Origin: Mycobacterium sp. 1245111.1
GTDB lineage: Bacteria > Actinomycetota > Actinomycetes > Mycobacteriales > Mycobacteriaceae
Assembly (NCBI RefSeq): GCF_001673405.1
Contig: NZ_LZLV01000102.1
Location: forward strand, 28,065 to 92,064
Direction: 5' to 3'
Length of the DNA: 64,000 nucleotides
Shown here one piece after another: positions 36,923-46,098 of the stretch. The translations under genes were made by a program, and so were the position numbers. Each line of letters begins with the position of its first letter. Within the stretch, counting starts at the first letter, position 1. Under the pieces are notes generated by a model. It saw only the letters and a program-made list of their open reading frames with translations, did not search any database and had not been told where the DNA came from.

Positions 36923-37399
36923 ATGCCCTCGATCACTCCCTCGCTGTGGTTCGACCAGAACCTCGAAGAGGCGGCAGCGTTCTACACCGCGATCTTCCCG
37001 AACTCGCATATCGAGAGCCTGAACCGAACCACCGACGCCGGACCCGGCGAGCCCGGCTCGGTGCTGTCCGGCTCGTTCGTTCTCGACGGCCAGCGGTTCA
37101 TCGGGATCAACGGCGGTCCGCACTTCCACTTCAGCGAGGCCGTGTCGTTCACGATCACCTGCAAGGACCAGGACGAGGTCGACTACTACTGGGATCGGCT
37201 GATCGCCGATGGCGGTCAGGAATCGCAGTGTGGCTGGTGCAAGGACAAGTTCGGTCTGAGTTGGCAGGTCGTTCCGCAGCGACTCTATGACCTGATCGGC
37301 GACCCGGATCCGGCCGTCGCCGGCTCCGCCACCCAGGCGATGCTCGGCATGCACAAGATCGTCATCGCGGACCTCGAGAAAGCCGCGGCTTCGGTCTAA
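36923..37399 (+). CDS. PhnB-like VOC protein (3-demethylubiquinone methyltransferase-like fold)
   Basis: 158 aa. SITPSLWFDQNLEEAAAFYTAIFP is the hallmark N-terminus of the PhnB/YjdN group, followed by GGPHFHFSEAVSF, DYYWDRL and CGWCKDKFGLSWQVVP. Despite database names these proteins are not shown to be methyltransferases. It stands next to remnants of Mce-associated genes. No promoter motif is clear. Confidence 0.87.
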   Translation: MPSITPSLWFDQNLEEAAAFYTAIFPNSHIESLNRTTDAGPGEPGSVLSGSFVLDGQRFIGINGGPHFHFSEAVSFTITCKDQDEVDYYWDRLIADGGQESQCGWCKDKFGLSWQVVPQRLYDLIGDPDPAVAGSATQAMLGMHKIVIADLEKAAASV

Positions 37400-37420
37400 G
37401 CCATCGGATGACCACGTACG

Positions 37421-37648
37421 TTGGGAATTGTGCCCGACGATGACGACGCCGACATCGTGTACGTGGTGCCGACCCAGCGCCCCGCGCAGGTGGTGCGGAT
37501 CGCGCTCGTCACCGCTCTGATCCCCTCACCGGTGACGGTCAAATCCGCCGATCCGGCTGGGCAAGCGCCCCAGTTGTTCAGAATGCGCATCACCGTGCAG
37601 AAGGCCGGCGACGGGGCCAAGGTTCCTAACGTGGCGTTCGTGTCATGA
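37421..37648 (+). pseudogene. C-terminal remnant of a Mce-associated membrane protein
   Basis: About 75 codons remain. The end (QLFRMRITVQKAGDGAKVPNVAFVS) matches the closing strand pattern of Mce-associated proteins, R-M-x-V-T-x-x-K ... W-K-V-x-x-x-x-F-V. The N-terminal anchor and first half are missing, since the preceding VOC gene ends only 21 bp before. Its TGA overlaps the next ATG as ATGA, the coupling expected for paired Mce-associated genes. Confidence 0.55.
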
Positions 37649-37904
37649 AATCGGTCAACTGGTCGCGGGTGGTGGTTTACGGGCTGCTGGCCACTTTCGT
37701 TCTGCTGCGCGCTCCTGACGTTCCGCTACGACACCATCGACCACGACGTCGCGGCCGCCCGCGAGAAGCTGACCGGCAACTTCCTCACCAGCTACACGAC
37801 GCGAACGCAGCGGGAGTTCATTCCGCAGACAAAGCAGCAACGCGTCGTCGCAACCGCCACGGTGCGAATTCGACCACGACTAACCGCCCACGTTAAGGAT
37901 TCAG
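37645..37904 (+). pseudogene. Frameshifted, truncated Mce-associated membrane protein
   Basis: The ATG at 37645 opens a normal anchor (MKSVNWSRVVVYGLLATFVLL), then the frame becomes Arg/Pro nonsense. One base out, from about 37714, the sequence reads CALLTFRYDTIDHDVAAAR and continues EKLTGNFLTSYTTRTQREF, a typical Mce-associated domain. One frameshift therefore separates anchor and domain. The gene is also cut short by the epoxide hydrolase gene that begins at 37908. Confidence 0.6.
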
Positions 37905-37907
37905 GTG

Positions 37908-38807
37908 ATGACCAAACAGCGCTGGATCGATGTCAAGGCCCCGGCCGTGGAGTTGAAGGCCCTCGCATGGGGACCGCCCGACGGGCCAATTGCGCTGTGC
38001 CTGCATGGTTTTCCCGACACCGCGTATAGCTGGCGTAAGGTCGCGCCGCGGCTGGCCGAATCCGGCTGGCAGGTGGTGGCGCCGTTCATGCGCGGCTACG
38101 CCCCGTCGTCGATTCCGTCGGACGGCAGCTATCACATCGGTGCGCTGATGGACGACGCGCTGCAGATCCGCGCCGCCATTGGCGGCACCGAGCGCGACGT
38201 GGTGATCGGCCACGACTGGGGCGCGATGGCCGCCAATGGTCTGGCCGCGATTCCGGACACCCCCTTCGCCAAGGCGGTGACCATGTCGGTCCCGCCGGCG
38301 GCCGCCTTCCGCGGCCGAGTCCCCAACGCCGGCCGGCTGCTGGCCCAGATCCCGCCGCAGCTGCTGCGCAGCTGGTACGTCATGTACTTCCAATTACCTT
38401 GGCTGCCAGAGCGTTCCGCCTCCTGGGTGCTACCGCGATTGTGGAAAACCTGGTCGCCGGGTTACGACGCCAAAGCCGACCTGCGCCACGTCGACGCCGC
38501 GATCGGGACGCCGGAGGGGTGGCGAGCCGCGCTCGGGCCCTACCGCGCGGCGATCCGCAACACCCGCCCGCCGGCGCAGTACCGCGAACTGCATGCTCAT
38601 TGGACATCGCCGCCGAAGCTGCCGAGCCTCTACCTCCACGGACGCGACGACGGTTGCATGACAGCGGCTTTCACCCGCTGGATTCCCGACGCGCTGCCGG
38701 CGGACAGCGACGTGATCGTCGTCGACAACGCGGGGCACTTTCTCCAACTCGACCAGCCGGACAAGGTTGCCGACCTGGTGCTCGGCTTCATCGGCTCGGG
38801 GAAATAG
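37908..38807 (+). CDS. ephC: Epoxide hydrolase-type alpha/beta hydrolase
   Basis: 299 aa from the ATG at 37908 (a GTG at 37905 is possible), with AAGGA at 37895-37899. The oxyanion motif is LHGFPDTAYSWR, the nucleophile Asp is in GHDWGAMAA, and the catalytic His is in DNAGHFLQLD. An Asp nucleophile with the HGFP motif is characteristic of epoxide hydrolases, which form an alkyl-enzyme ester and hydrolyse it to a diol; haloalkane dehalogenases are the alternative. Positionally matches EphC (Rv1124, recalled). Confidence 0.88.
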   Translation: MTKQRWIDVKAPAVELKALAWGPPDGPIALCLHGFPDTAYSWRKVAPRLAESGWQVVAPFMRGYAPSSIPSDGSYHIGALMDDALQIRAAIGGTERDVVIGHDWGAMAANGLAAIPDTPFAKAVTMSVPPAAAFRGRVPNAGRLLAQIPPQLLRSWYVMYFQLPWLPERSASWVLPRLWKTWSPGYDAKADLRHVDAAIGTPEGWRAALGPYRAAIRNTRPPAQYRELHAHWTSPPKLPSLYLHGRDDGCMTAAFTRWIPDALPADSDVIVVDNAGHFLQLDQPDKVADLVLGFIGSGK

Positions 38808-38852
38808 CGGCCTCCGAGTCGCGCCCCGCCGTGATCGGTGCCACGCTTAGCC

Positions 38853-39203
38853 ATGGTCGTCAACTCATCCGCCTGGCTCGTCGCCGCAACCGCGACGCTG
38901 ATGACCGTAGCCGTTGCCCACGCAGAGCCGCAGGACGACGAGTTCCTGCAGTTGCTGTCGAGGGACGGCATCACTGCCGGTCCGCCGGAGCAGTTGATCG
39001 CTCTCGCGCATGAACGGTGTGACGACGACAACCTTTCTCGCTCAGGGATATTCACGCTCCACTTCGGCGCGATGCCAAGCCCGTTCAGCAGCGCGATGTT
39101 GCAGCTGGCAGCCAAGCTGGAAAATCAGGGCCTGACGGGTCCGCAGGTGCGACCGTTCTTGCTGGACGCCATCAGCGTGTATTGCCCTGGCGCGCATAGC
39201 TAG
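38853..39203 (+). CDS. Secreted DUF732 protein
   Basis: 116 aa from the ATG at 38853; the in-frame GTG at 38838 would add five residues. The signal peptide is [21 protein letters not shown]. The mature part has the DUF732 pattern: [14 protein letters not shown], a Cys in HERCDD, an LTGPQV-type segment and AISVYCPG with a second Cys likely to form a disulfide. DUF732 proteins are small helical exported mycobacterial proteins of unknown function. The stop overlaps the convergent HNH gene by 4 bp. Confidence 0.85.
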   Translation: MVVNSSAWLVAATATLMTVAVAHAEPQDDEFLQLLSRDGITAGPPEQLIALAHERCDDDNLSRSGIFTLHFGAMPSPFSSAMLQLAAKLENQGLTGPQVRPFLLDAISVYCPGAHS

Positions 39204-40561
39204 AGCCCGTCGTCGTCGTCGTCGTCCTGGAGGAGTTTTTCGGGGTGGTGGTAGGTGTTGATGCGGGGTCGGCCGTGGTCGAGGTGGGGTGGTGGGATCC
39301 ATTGGGTTTGGTAGCGGCTGCTTTTGCGGGTGGTCCAGCCGTTGTCGGTCAGCTTGTGGTGGGGCCCGCAGACCAAGGTGAGGTTGTCGATGCCGGTGAC
39401 GGGGTGGGTGCAATAGGGCGTGCAGTGGTGGACTTCGCACAGGTAGCCGGGCACCGTGCAGCCGGGGTGTGAACAGCCACGGTCCCTGGCGTGCAACATG
39501 ATTCGCTGGGCTGGTGAGGCGAGGCGTTTGGTGTGATACAGCGCCAGCGCTTTGCCGCGGTCGAAGATCGCCAGGTAGTGATGTGCGTGCTGAGCCAGGC
39601 GGATCACATCGGACATCGGCAGCAGGGTGCCGCCGGCGGTCAGGCCACGCCCGGCGCCTTTCTCTAGCTCCTGCAGCGTGGTGGTGACGATGATCGATGT
39701 CGGTAGCCCGTTGTGTTGCCCGAGATCGCCTGAGGCGAGCAGTGCACGCCCGGCCGCGAGCAGGGCGTCGTGGGTGCGCTGCGATGCGGTGCGGGTGTCA
39801 CCCTGGATGGCCGGCTGCGATGGGGTGCCGCTGATGCAGGGCTCGGCGTCGTCGGGGTTGCACATACCCGGTGCGGCCAGCTTGGCGAACACGGCGTCGA
39901 GGGTGGCGCGGGCCTCGGGGGTCAGCCAGCCATTGATCGGGCTCATGCCGTCGATGTCTTGGCGGCCAATCGTCAGGCCGCGGCGCTTGGCGCGGTCGAC
40001 GTCGCTGAAATCCCCGTCGGGGTTGAGGCAGTCCATCAGCTTGTCGGCTAGCTTGGACAGCTCGTCGGGGCGGTGCTCGCGACCCAACCGGGCCAGTTGC
40101 GCCTCGGCCCGGGCGCGGGTCTCGATGTCGACGAAATCCGGTACCCGTTGCCAAAACGACCGGATCACCGCGACATGCCCGGCACCCAGCTCGCCGTTGC
40201 GCTGCCCGGCCGCGGTGGCCTCCAGCGCTGGCGGCAGAACCTCACCGTTCAACGCGAGCCGCTCACCCAGATCCGCCGCCTCGTGCACCCGCCGTGACGC
40301 CTCGGCGCGGCTGATCCGCAACCGGTTCGCCAACACCGCGGGCAGCTTGCCGCCGAGCACCGCGGGCTCCTCACCGACCAGCTCGTTGATCAGCGCGTGC
40401 TCGATCGCCGGCTGCTGGCGGCGAAAGACCTCGAAGCGTTCCAACACCGCCACCCGCTCGGGCGTGGTTAGCACGCCGAACGTCAGATCCAGGGCGCGCT
40501 TGTAGGCGGCCTCGAGCGCGTCGAGCACCTCGACGATCTCTTCACGACTACTAGAACGCAT
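39200..40561 (-). CDS. 13E12-repeat-family protein: DUF222 with C-terminal HNH endonuclease domain
   Basis: 453 aa from the ATG at 40561. DUF222 spans most of the protein (about residues 30-330). The HNH nuclease motif lies in [23 protein letters not shown] and [13 protein letters not shown]. It ends in a run of Asp residues. Members belong to the mobile-looking REP13E12 family of mycobacteria, and in M. tuberculosis several are LexA-controlled. An SOS-type box overlaps this start codon, supporting both the start and damage-inducible expression. Confidence 0.9.
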   Translation of the reverse strand: MRSSSREEIVEVLDALEAAYKRALDLTFGVLTTPERVAVLERFEVFRRQQPAIEHALINELVGEEPAVLGGKLPAVLANRLRISRAEASRRVHEAADLGERLALNGEVLPPALEATAAGQRNGELGAGHVAVIRSFWQRVPDFVDIETRARAEAQLARLGREHRPDELSKLADKLMDCLNPDGDFSDVDRAKRRGLTIGRQDIDGMSPINGWLTPEARATLDAVFAKLAAPGMCNPDDAEPCISGTPSQPAIQGDTRTASQRTHDALLAAGRALLASGDLGQHNGLPTSIIVTTTLQELEKGAGRGLTAGGTLLPMSDVIRLAQHAHHYLAIFDRGKALALYHTKRLASPAQRIMLHARDRGCSHPGCTVPGYLCEVHHCTPYCTHPVTGIDNLTLVCGPHHKLTDNGWTTRKSSRYQTQWIPPPHLDHGRPRINTYHHPEKLLQDDDDDDGL

Positions 40562-40567
40562 GTTCGA
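40552..40567. promoter_or_regulatory. SOS (LexA) box overlapping the start of the 13E12 HNH gene
   Basis: TAGAACGCATGTTCGA on the plus strand reads TCGAACATGCGTTCTA on the gene strand. It matches the mycobacterial consensus TCGAAC-N4-GTTCGA at 11 of 12 positions, with the gene's ATG inside the spacer. Confidence 0.75.
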
Positions 40568-40613
40568 ATCGTAAGCGCCGGCGCCGACACCCCGCACCCA
40601 CGAAAACCGCATC

Positions 40614-40640
40614 TGTGGATAAACCTCCAACTGTGGATAC
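40614..40640. promoter_or_regulatory. Two DnaA-box-like 9-mers in the divergent HNH/acyltransferase promoter region
   Basis: TGTGGATAA at 40614-40622 is the exact reverse complement of the classical TTATCCACA; TGTGGATAC follows at 40632-40640. They start 18 bp apart. Confidence 0.3.
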
Positions 40641-40641
40641 C

Positions 40642-40647
40642 TAGGAT
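40642..40647 (+). promoter_or_regulatory. Candidate leaderless -10 hexamer for the WS/DGAT-like gene
   Basis: TAGGAT lies 6 nt before the ATG at 40654. Confidence 0.4.
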
Positions 40648-40653
40648 GCGGAG

Positions 40654-41886
40654 ATGCCGAGCCGGATGACTGCGATAGACGCGCAGTTCTACTGGATGTC
40701 GGCCAAAGTCCCCAGTGACCTGATCATGCTGTATGCATTCGACGGGCAGCCAACGGATTTCGAGCACACGATCGACAGGCTCTGCGCCAGGGCGCAGGCG
40801 TGCAATGCGTTGACGATCCGCGTCGAAGACGGCTCGCCCCTGCGTTACCCGCGCTGGGCGCCGACCACTGTCGAGCCCGACCGGTTCGTGCGTCACCACC
40901 TCGACGACGGGAGCTGGCGGAGCTGCCTGCGCGCCGTCGCCGAACTGGTCGGCGACCAAGTCGATGCGCGCCGGACCCCGTGGCGCATGCACCTGTTCGC
41001 GCCGGTGCACGACGTTCCGGGCAGCACCGGCCCGGCCACGGTTGCGATCATGCAATTCGCGCACGCGCTGTGCGACGGCCCGCGCGCCATAGCGATGGCG
41101 GCGTGGCTGTTCGGGCGCGAGACTCCGGTGCCTGATATAGACCGTGAGTCACGGGGCTTCTTGCCCTGGCGCGCAATCGAATCCGCGCGCGCTCATCGCC
41201 GGCAGGTCAGCGACACCCGAGAAGGTCTGCTGCCGCCCGCGATCGGGCCACAGCCGACGGTGTTCATCAATACCCGTCCGGCGGGCGCACACGCCCTGCG
41301 GACACTGGTGCGGCACCGCGCACAGCTCGACGGACCCACGGCCACCGTCACAGCGCTGGCGGCGGTGTCTGGTGCGCTCGCCGGCTACCTCGACCACGAG
41401 TCCCTCGTAGCGGAGGTGACCATGGCCAAACCCGGTGTGCCTCATGCCCATAACCACTTTGCCAATGCGACGGTCGGGCTGTACCCGGAGCTGAGCCGAC
41501 AGGAACGGCTGCAGCACATCGCGGCCGACCTGGCCAATGCCCGCCGTCGCTCGGAGCACCCCGCCGTGCGCGCCGCGGACCGTGCCTTCGCCGCGACGCC
41601 TGCTCCGCTGTTGCGCTGGGGCATCAGCCTTTTCGACCCGGAAGTCCAGCCGTCGCAGGTGTCCGGAAACACGGTGATCTCGAGCTTGTATCGTGGGGCC
41701 GCCGATCTCGCATTCGGTGACGCACCGGTGCTGTTGACCGCCGTGTACCCCGAACTCTCGCCGGCGATGAGCCTCGTCCACGGTGTTTGGGGCATCGGCG
41801 ACACCGTGACCGTCAGCCTGCACGCTGCCGAGTCGGCAGTCCCCGACATCGACGAGTACCTAGCCCGACTGGACGCCGAACTGTAA
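40654..41886 (+). CDS. WS/DGAT-like acyltransferase-fold protein
   Basis: 410 aa. [27 protein letters not shown] resembles the start of wax-ester synthase/diacylglycerol acyltransferases. The motif [11 protein letters not shown] retains the catalytic His and Asp of H-x(3)-D-G but lacks the first His of HHxxxDG. The C-terminal half has [14 protein letters not shown] and a [20 protein letters not shown] tail typical of the family. It matches Rv1125 in position (recalled). Acyl transfer is plausible but the acceptor is unknown. Confidence 0.75.
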   Translation: MPSRMTAIDAQFYWMSAKVPSDLIMLYAFDGQPTDFEHTIDRLCARAQACNALTIRVEDGSPLRYPRWAPTTVEPDRFVRHHLDDGSWRSCLRAVAELVGDQVDARRTPWRMHLFAPVHDVPGSTGPATVAIMQFAHALCDGPRAIAMAAWLFGRETPVPDIDRESRGFLPWRAIESARAHRRQVSDTREGLLPPAIGPQPTVFINTRPAGAHALRTLVRHRAQLDGPTATVTALAAVSGALAGYLDHESLVAEVTMAKPGVPHAHNHFANATVGLYPELSRQERLQHIAADLANARRRSEHPAVRAADRAFAATPAPLLRWGISLFDPEVQPSQVSGNTVISSLYRGAADLAFGDAPVLLTAVYPELSPAMSLVHGVWGIGDTVTVSLHAAESAVPDIDEYLARLDAEL

Positions 41887-41890
41887 CCGC

Positions 41891-42451
41891 TTACGCGTCT
41901 TCGGCTTCGCGGGTCAGGCCCGCGGCCAAGATCAGCTCTTCGTGCAGCTCGAACCACACGGTGTGATAGGAGTCGATCAGCGGACGGGACAGCCACATCG
42001 TCTCGCCTGCATGCACGCGATCCAGCGCTGCCTGCAACTTCACCGAATAGTGGCCCAGTCGCGGCAATTCCGCGGCAACGGCCGCCACAATCGGCATCAC
42101 ACGTCGGTGCACCTCGTCGAGGCGGGCCAGCACGCCGGCATCGTAGTCGGTGTCGTCATGGGTATTGGGCTGGCCGTCCCGGAGCTGCCAGTCCGTGACC
42201 AGCGCCTTGAATTCTGTGTTCACGGAACAGAATTCGTCGTAGGCAGCCAACAGAGCGGTCGAATCAATCGACGACCGCTCGACGGCCAACAACTGACCAA
42301 GGTGTTCGCGACCTTCCGGGCTCAGCCGCACCATCGCTCCGTCGACCAATAAGCCCGACGCAACCAACCTATCGACAAGATCGGAATCCAGATCGTCGCG
42401 GCGCATCCGGCCTTTCAGCCGAACCGCCTGCAACGCAGCCAATTCGGTCAT
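41891..42451 (-). CDS. Conserved hypothetical protein coupled to ppdK (Rv1126c type)
   Basis: 186 aa. The first 60 residues (ALQAVRLKGRMRRDDL, GLLVDGAMVRLSPEGREHL) look like a winged-helix DNA- or protein-binding module. The remainder is alpha-helical with acidic patches. It starts inside the end of ppdK (ATGA overlap at 42448-42451), so the two are translated together. Its constant company with a PPDK lacking its C-terminal half suggests that they act as a pair, which is an inference. Confidence 0.8.
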   Translation of the reverse strand: MTELAALQAVRLKGRMRRDDLDSDLVDRLVASGLLVDGAMVRLSPEGREHLGQLLAVERSSIDSTALLAAYDEFCSVNTEFKALVTDWQLRDGQPNTHDDTDYDAGVLARLDEVHRRVMPIVAAVAAELPRLGHYSVKLQAALDRVHAGETMWLSRPLIDSYHTVWFELHEELILAAGLTREAEDA

Positions 42452-44019
42452 GACGAGACTCGGATGGCTTCCAGCATCGCCAGTAGCGGGCTGTCAGAAA
42501 CCACGTCATGGTGCCCGATTGCCATCGCGGTGCGCACCGCAATCTCGGAATGACGGTCCAGGCGCGGATAGTCGCCGCTGGCATGCGCCCGCAGCGGGCT
42601 GACTCGCCTTGCCACGTCGGCTAATTCACGAAGCTCGGGGGTGCTGTCCTCGGACCACGCTGACAACTCGAGGCTGCCCGAGCGTACCTCACCCAGGTTG
42701 CCGTCGACGGTGACCAGCCTGCCGGCCAGTGACTCGCCGACTCCGCTACCGCAGCCGACCACCGCCGCCCGGCCCAGCTCGCGGCTGACCACGGCCGCGT
42801 GGCTGGTGGCACCGCCAGTCTCGGTGACGATTCCGCGCGCGACCAGCATGCCGTGGATGTCGTCGGGGCTGGTGTGGTGGCGAACCAGGATGACGTCCTC
42901 ACCGCGGTCGGCGGCCTCGATAGCAGCGTCCACCTCGGTGTAGGCGCGCCCCGACGCGACGCCGGGGCCAGCGGGTAACCCGGTGGCCAAAAGCTCGGCA
43001 GTCAATCGGGTTTCCGGCTGCAACGACGGCCGCAGCAAGGCCTCGACATGCGTGCGCGTCACCCGCCGCAACGTCTCGGCCTCGTCGATCAGGCCGTTCT
43101 TCAGCAGCTGTAGTGCCAGTCGCACCGCGGCCTGGGCGGAGCGCTTCGCGGCCCGGGTCTGCAGCAGCCACAGCGTGCCGGCTTGAATGGTGAACTCGAT
43201 CTCCTGTACTTCTGCCGTCAAACGCTCTAATGACTCTGCGGCGCTTACTAATTCGGCATAGGCGGCGGGCAACTGTTCACGCAGACGAATGATCGGCTCG
43301 ACGTCGACCGTACCGGATACCACATCGTCGCCCTGGCCGCCGGGCAGCCACTCGCCGAACTTCTCCTCTGCGCCGGTGATCGGATTGCGCGAAAATATCA
43401 CGCCCGCACCGGAATCAGGCCCGAGATTGCCGAACACCATCGCCTGCACCACGACCGCGGTGCCGCCCCGATCGTCGAGGCCGTGGTGTGATCGGTAGGC
43501 CGTCGCCCGCGGCGAATCCCAGGAGTCGAATACCGCCTCGATCGCGGCGCGCAATTGCGTAAAAGGGTCGTCGGGCACGGCGCCGGTCACGATGTGCGTG
43601 AAAGACTCGGAGAAGCGCCGCCGCGAGTCACGAGCGAAGGAGCTCGAAACTTCGGCGGCCAAAGCATTTTCGACGTCGTCGTTGAAACCGAGATCGAGCA
43701 GGGTGTCCATCATGCCGGGCATCGACACGGCGGCACCCGAGCGAACGCTGATCAGCAGCGGACGTGGCCCGCTGCCGAACGTCCGCGATGTCGCGGCTTC
43801 CAGTGCGCGAATCCCATCGAGAACGTCATCCCAGATGTCGCCGATGACGGCGTCGGGTGCGGCGCGATAACGCGCCCCCACCTCGGCGGTGATGCAGAAC
43901 GCGGGCGGCACCGGTAGACCGTTGCGCCGCATCATGTCGATGCCGTGCCCCTTGTGCCCAAGAACCTCAGACGAAGCCGAGGCGGCGCCGTCCAGCAGGA
44001 TCACCGGGCGTGTGGACAT
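42448..44019 (-). CDS. ppdK: Pyruvate phosphate dikinase, N-terminal and phosphohistidine domains only
   Basis: 523 aa, compared with about 880 for full PPDK. The ATP-grasp nucleotide domain is present (GHKGHGIDMMRRNGLPVPPAFCIT, ISVRSGAAVSMPGMMDTLLDLG, QAMVFGNLG). The swivelling domain carries the phospho-acceptor His in TETGGATSHAAVVSRELG. The C-terminal TIM barrel that binds pyruvate/PEP is absent, and the frame stops normally. The same half-length form occurs in M. tuberculosis Rv1127c (recalled). It could relay phosphate to another partner. Confidence 0.9.
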   Translation of the reverse strand: MSTRPVILLDGAASASSEVLGHKGHGIDMMRRNGLPVPPAFCITAEVGARYRAAPDAVIGDIWDDVLDGIRALEAATSRTFGSGPRPLLISVRSGAAVSMPGMMDTLLDLGFNDDVENALAAEVSSSFARDSRRRFSESFTHIVTGAVPDDPFTQLRAAIEAVFDSWDSPRATAYRSHHGLDDRGGTAVVVQAMVFGNLGPDSGAGVIFSRNPITGAEEKFGEWLPGGQGDDVVSGTVDVEPIIRLREQLPAAYAELVSAAESLERLTAEVQEIEFTIQAGTLWLLQTRAAKRSAQAAVRLALQLLKNGLIDEAETLRRVTRTHVEALLRPSLQPETRLTAELLATGLPAGPGVASGRAYTEVDAAIEAADRGEDVILVRHHTSPDDIHGMLVARGIVTETGGATSHAAVVSRELGRAAVVGCGSGVGESLAGRLVTVDGNLGEVRSGSLELSAWSEDSTPELRELADVARRVSPLRAHASGDYPRLDRHSEIAVRTAMAIGHHDVVSDSPLLAMLEAIRVSS

Positions 44020-44129
44020 GGACCAGTTCAGGCTCGACCTCCGATGATCGCGATCTTGATGGGTCGCTCCTTTTGTGTCGGGTGCGGCTGGCAGGATACC
44101 TCTGCGTATCCCGTGCCTACCCGATGATC

Positions 44130-44135
44130 TAGGTT
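44130..44135 (+). promoter_or_regulatory. Candidate leaderless -10 hexamer for the DoxX gene
   Basis: TAGGTT lies 7 nt before the ATG at 44143. Confidence 0.4.
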
Positions 44136-44142
44136 GACGTCT

Positions 44143-44658
44143 ATGAATGATGCCTATGACGTTGGGTTACTGATCCTGCGGCTAGTGCTGGGCCTGACGC
44201 TGGCCGCGCATGGCTACAACAAATTCTTCGGCGGGGGACGGATCCCCGGAACCGCCGGCTGGTTCGAGAGCATCGGGATGAAGTACGGCACATTCCAGGC
44301 TGTCGTCGCCGCGACCACCGAAATCGCCGCCGGACTGGGCTTGGCCGCAGGCCTGCTCACCCCCATCCCGGCCGCTGGGTTCGTGGCGCTGATGCTGGTC
44401 GCCGCGTGGACAGTGCACCGCCACAACGGCTTCTTCATCGTCAAGGAGGGCTGGGAGTACAACCTGATCCTGGCCACGACTGCGGTGATCATCGCTACGA
44501 CGGGCCCCGGGAAGCTGAGCCTGGACTACCAGATCTTCGGCCCGCAGCTGTTCCACCCGGGTTGGCACGGACTGTTCGGCTCATTGCTGCTGGGTATCGG
44601 TGGGGCGCTGGGCCAGCTGGCGCTGTTCTACCGGCCGCCGGTCAAGCAATCTCAGTAG
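44143..44658 (+). CDS. DoxX-family membrane protein
   Basis: 171 aa from the ATG at 44143, placed by TAGGTT 7 nt upstream. Four membrane spans are evident. The DoxX core LGLTLAAHGYNKFFGGGRIPGTAGWFES is followed by AATTEIAAGLGLAAGLLTPI and FFIVKEGWEYNLILA. DoxX proteins are small quinone- or redox-linked membrane proteins; in mycobacteria some associate with superoxide detoxification complexes. The last 17 bp overlap the convergent amine oxidase gene. Confidence 0.88.
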   Translation: MNDAYDVGLLILRLVLGLTLAAHGYNKFFGGGRIPGTAGWFESIGMKYGTFQAVVAATTEIAAGLGLAAGLLTPIPAAGFVALMLVAAWTVHRHNGFFIVKEGWEYNLILATTAVIIATTGPGKLSLDYQIFGPQLFHPGWHGLFGSLLLGIGGALGQLALFYRPPVKQSQ

Positions 44659-45997
44659 CCAGCACTTCGTCGGCGGCGCGCTCCCCCGAGCGGACGGCGC
44701 CGTCCACCCATCCGCACATGATGGGCGAGCTCTCCGTCCCGGCCCAGTGGATGCGCCCGCACGGCTCCCGCAGGGTGTAGCCGAATTCGGTCAGCACACC
44801 GGGTGGTGCGTGGCTGATCATCCCGCCACCGGAATAGCGGTCCAGACTCCAATCCTGTTCGTGGTAGTCCACGACCGAATTGGCCTTGTCCCCGAACCGT
44901 TCGACCAACTCACGTATCACCGCCGCTCTGCGGTCCGCCCGGACAAGTCGGGCCAGCCGCCGTGCTGCCGGGCCTTCGGTAATGACGCACAGGACCCCGG
45001 GGGTGCCGGCGTCGGAGCAGGCATCGATGGTCAGGGTGGACATCGATCCCGGTGCGACGGTCTGGCCGGACAGGCCATCGGCGCGCCAGAACGGCTCGTC
45101 GTAGACGACCGAGATCTTGACGATGGCGCCGCTGGGCATTCGCTGGTTCAGATACGACCGGTCAATCGGCAGCGTCGGCCGGTAGTTGATCTGGCCGGCG
45201 ATGGCCAGCGGAACGGCCACGATCACCCGTCGCGCGCGCACGCTCTGGCCCTCGGATTGGACGGTGACTCCGTCGGCGTCCTGGGCGATGTCGCGCACCG
45301 GCTGCGACAGCGCCACGGCGTCGCCGAGTTCGGCGGCCACCGGTCGATAGATGGCGCCCATCCCGCCGACCGGACGGGAATCCTGGGAGCCGTCCTTGCT
45401 GGACACGACGAAGTCCGGTCCGCCGGCCGACGACATCTGGTGCAGCACCCACAGCAACGACACCTCTGATGCGGCCGAGGTGTACGGACCGGCCAGTGCC
45501 ACGTCCAACATGTCGCGGGCCTGCCGCGACAGGACGTTCTTGTCCAGCCAGGCGGCCAGACTGATTCGGTCCCACTCGGCGGCCTTGCGCGCCTGCCATG
45601 GGGCGTCCGTCGGGATCGAGCGGCACATTCGCCGCACCTTGCTCAACCCGAAGCCGAGATTCATTGTCGCCCAGGGGTTCAGCGTCCAAGGGATTGTGCC
45701 GGCGTAGCGGTGCTGCTTGCCGTCGACGATCATCATCGACTTGCCATCGACGTACTGCTTGTAGGACGGCACACCGAATTCGTCCATCAACGCGTACACG
45801 CGGTCCTGGCCCGGCCCGATCCACGCGCCACCACGATCGATCCACGATCCATCGCTGCAGACCTCGGTGTAGGTGCGCCCGCCAACTCGATCCCGGGCCT
45901 CCAGCACGGCCACCGAGCGGCCCGCCTGTTTCAGCCGCAGGGCCGCCGTCAAACCGGCGAATCCCGCACCGACAACGCAATAGTCGACATCTCGCAT
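44642..45997 (-). CDS. Flavin-containing amine oxidoreductase
   Basis: 451 aa. The dinucleotide-binding loop VVGAGFAGLTAALRLKQAG begins at residue 8 and the GG-doublet motif RVGGRTYTE follows. The C-terminal FAD block is GRIHWAGTESSPIMCGWVDGAVRSGERAA. These define the monoamine oxidase/polyamine oxidase family, which oxidises C-N bonds and releases aldehyde and H2O2. The typical covalent-FAD Cys of mammalian MAO is not evident. The substrate is unknown. Confidence 0.9.
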   Translation of the reverse strand: MRDVDYCVVGAGFAGLTAALRLKQAGRSVAVLEARDRVGGRTYTEVCSDGSWIDRGGAWIGPGQDRVYALMDEFGVPSYKQYVDGKSMMIVDGKQHRYAGTIPWTLNPWATMNLGFGLSKVRRMCRSIPTDAPWQARKAAEWDRISLAAWLDKNVLSRQARDMLDVALAGPYTSAASEVSLLWVLHQMSSAGGPDFVVSSKDGSQDSRPVGGMGAIYRPVAAELGDAVALSQPVRDIAQDADGVTVQSEGQSVRARRVIVAVPLAIAGQINYRPTLPIDRSYLNQRMPSGAIVKISVVYDEPFWRADGLSGQTVAPGSMSTLTIDACSDAGTPGVLCVITEGPAARRLARLVRADRRAAVIRELVERFGDKANSVVDYHEQDWSLDRYSGGGMISHAPPGVLTEFGYTLREPCGRIHWAGTESSPIMCGWVDGAVRSGERAADEVLATEIA

Positions 45998-46098
45998 GGC
46001 TTGGCCCCAATCGTGCGAGGGCGTGGGAATTCAGCAGCAAATTACACCGATCGAGATGCGGAAATCCGGAAACTGGCAGATCCGGCCGCTGGCTTCGG

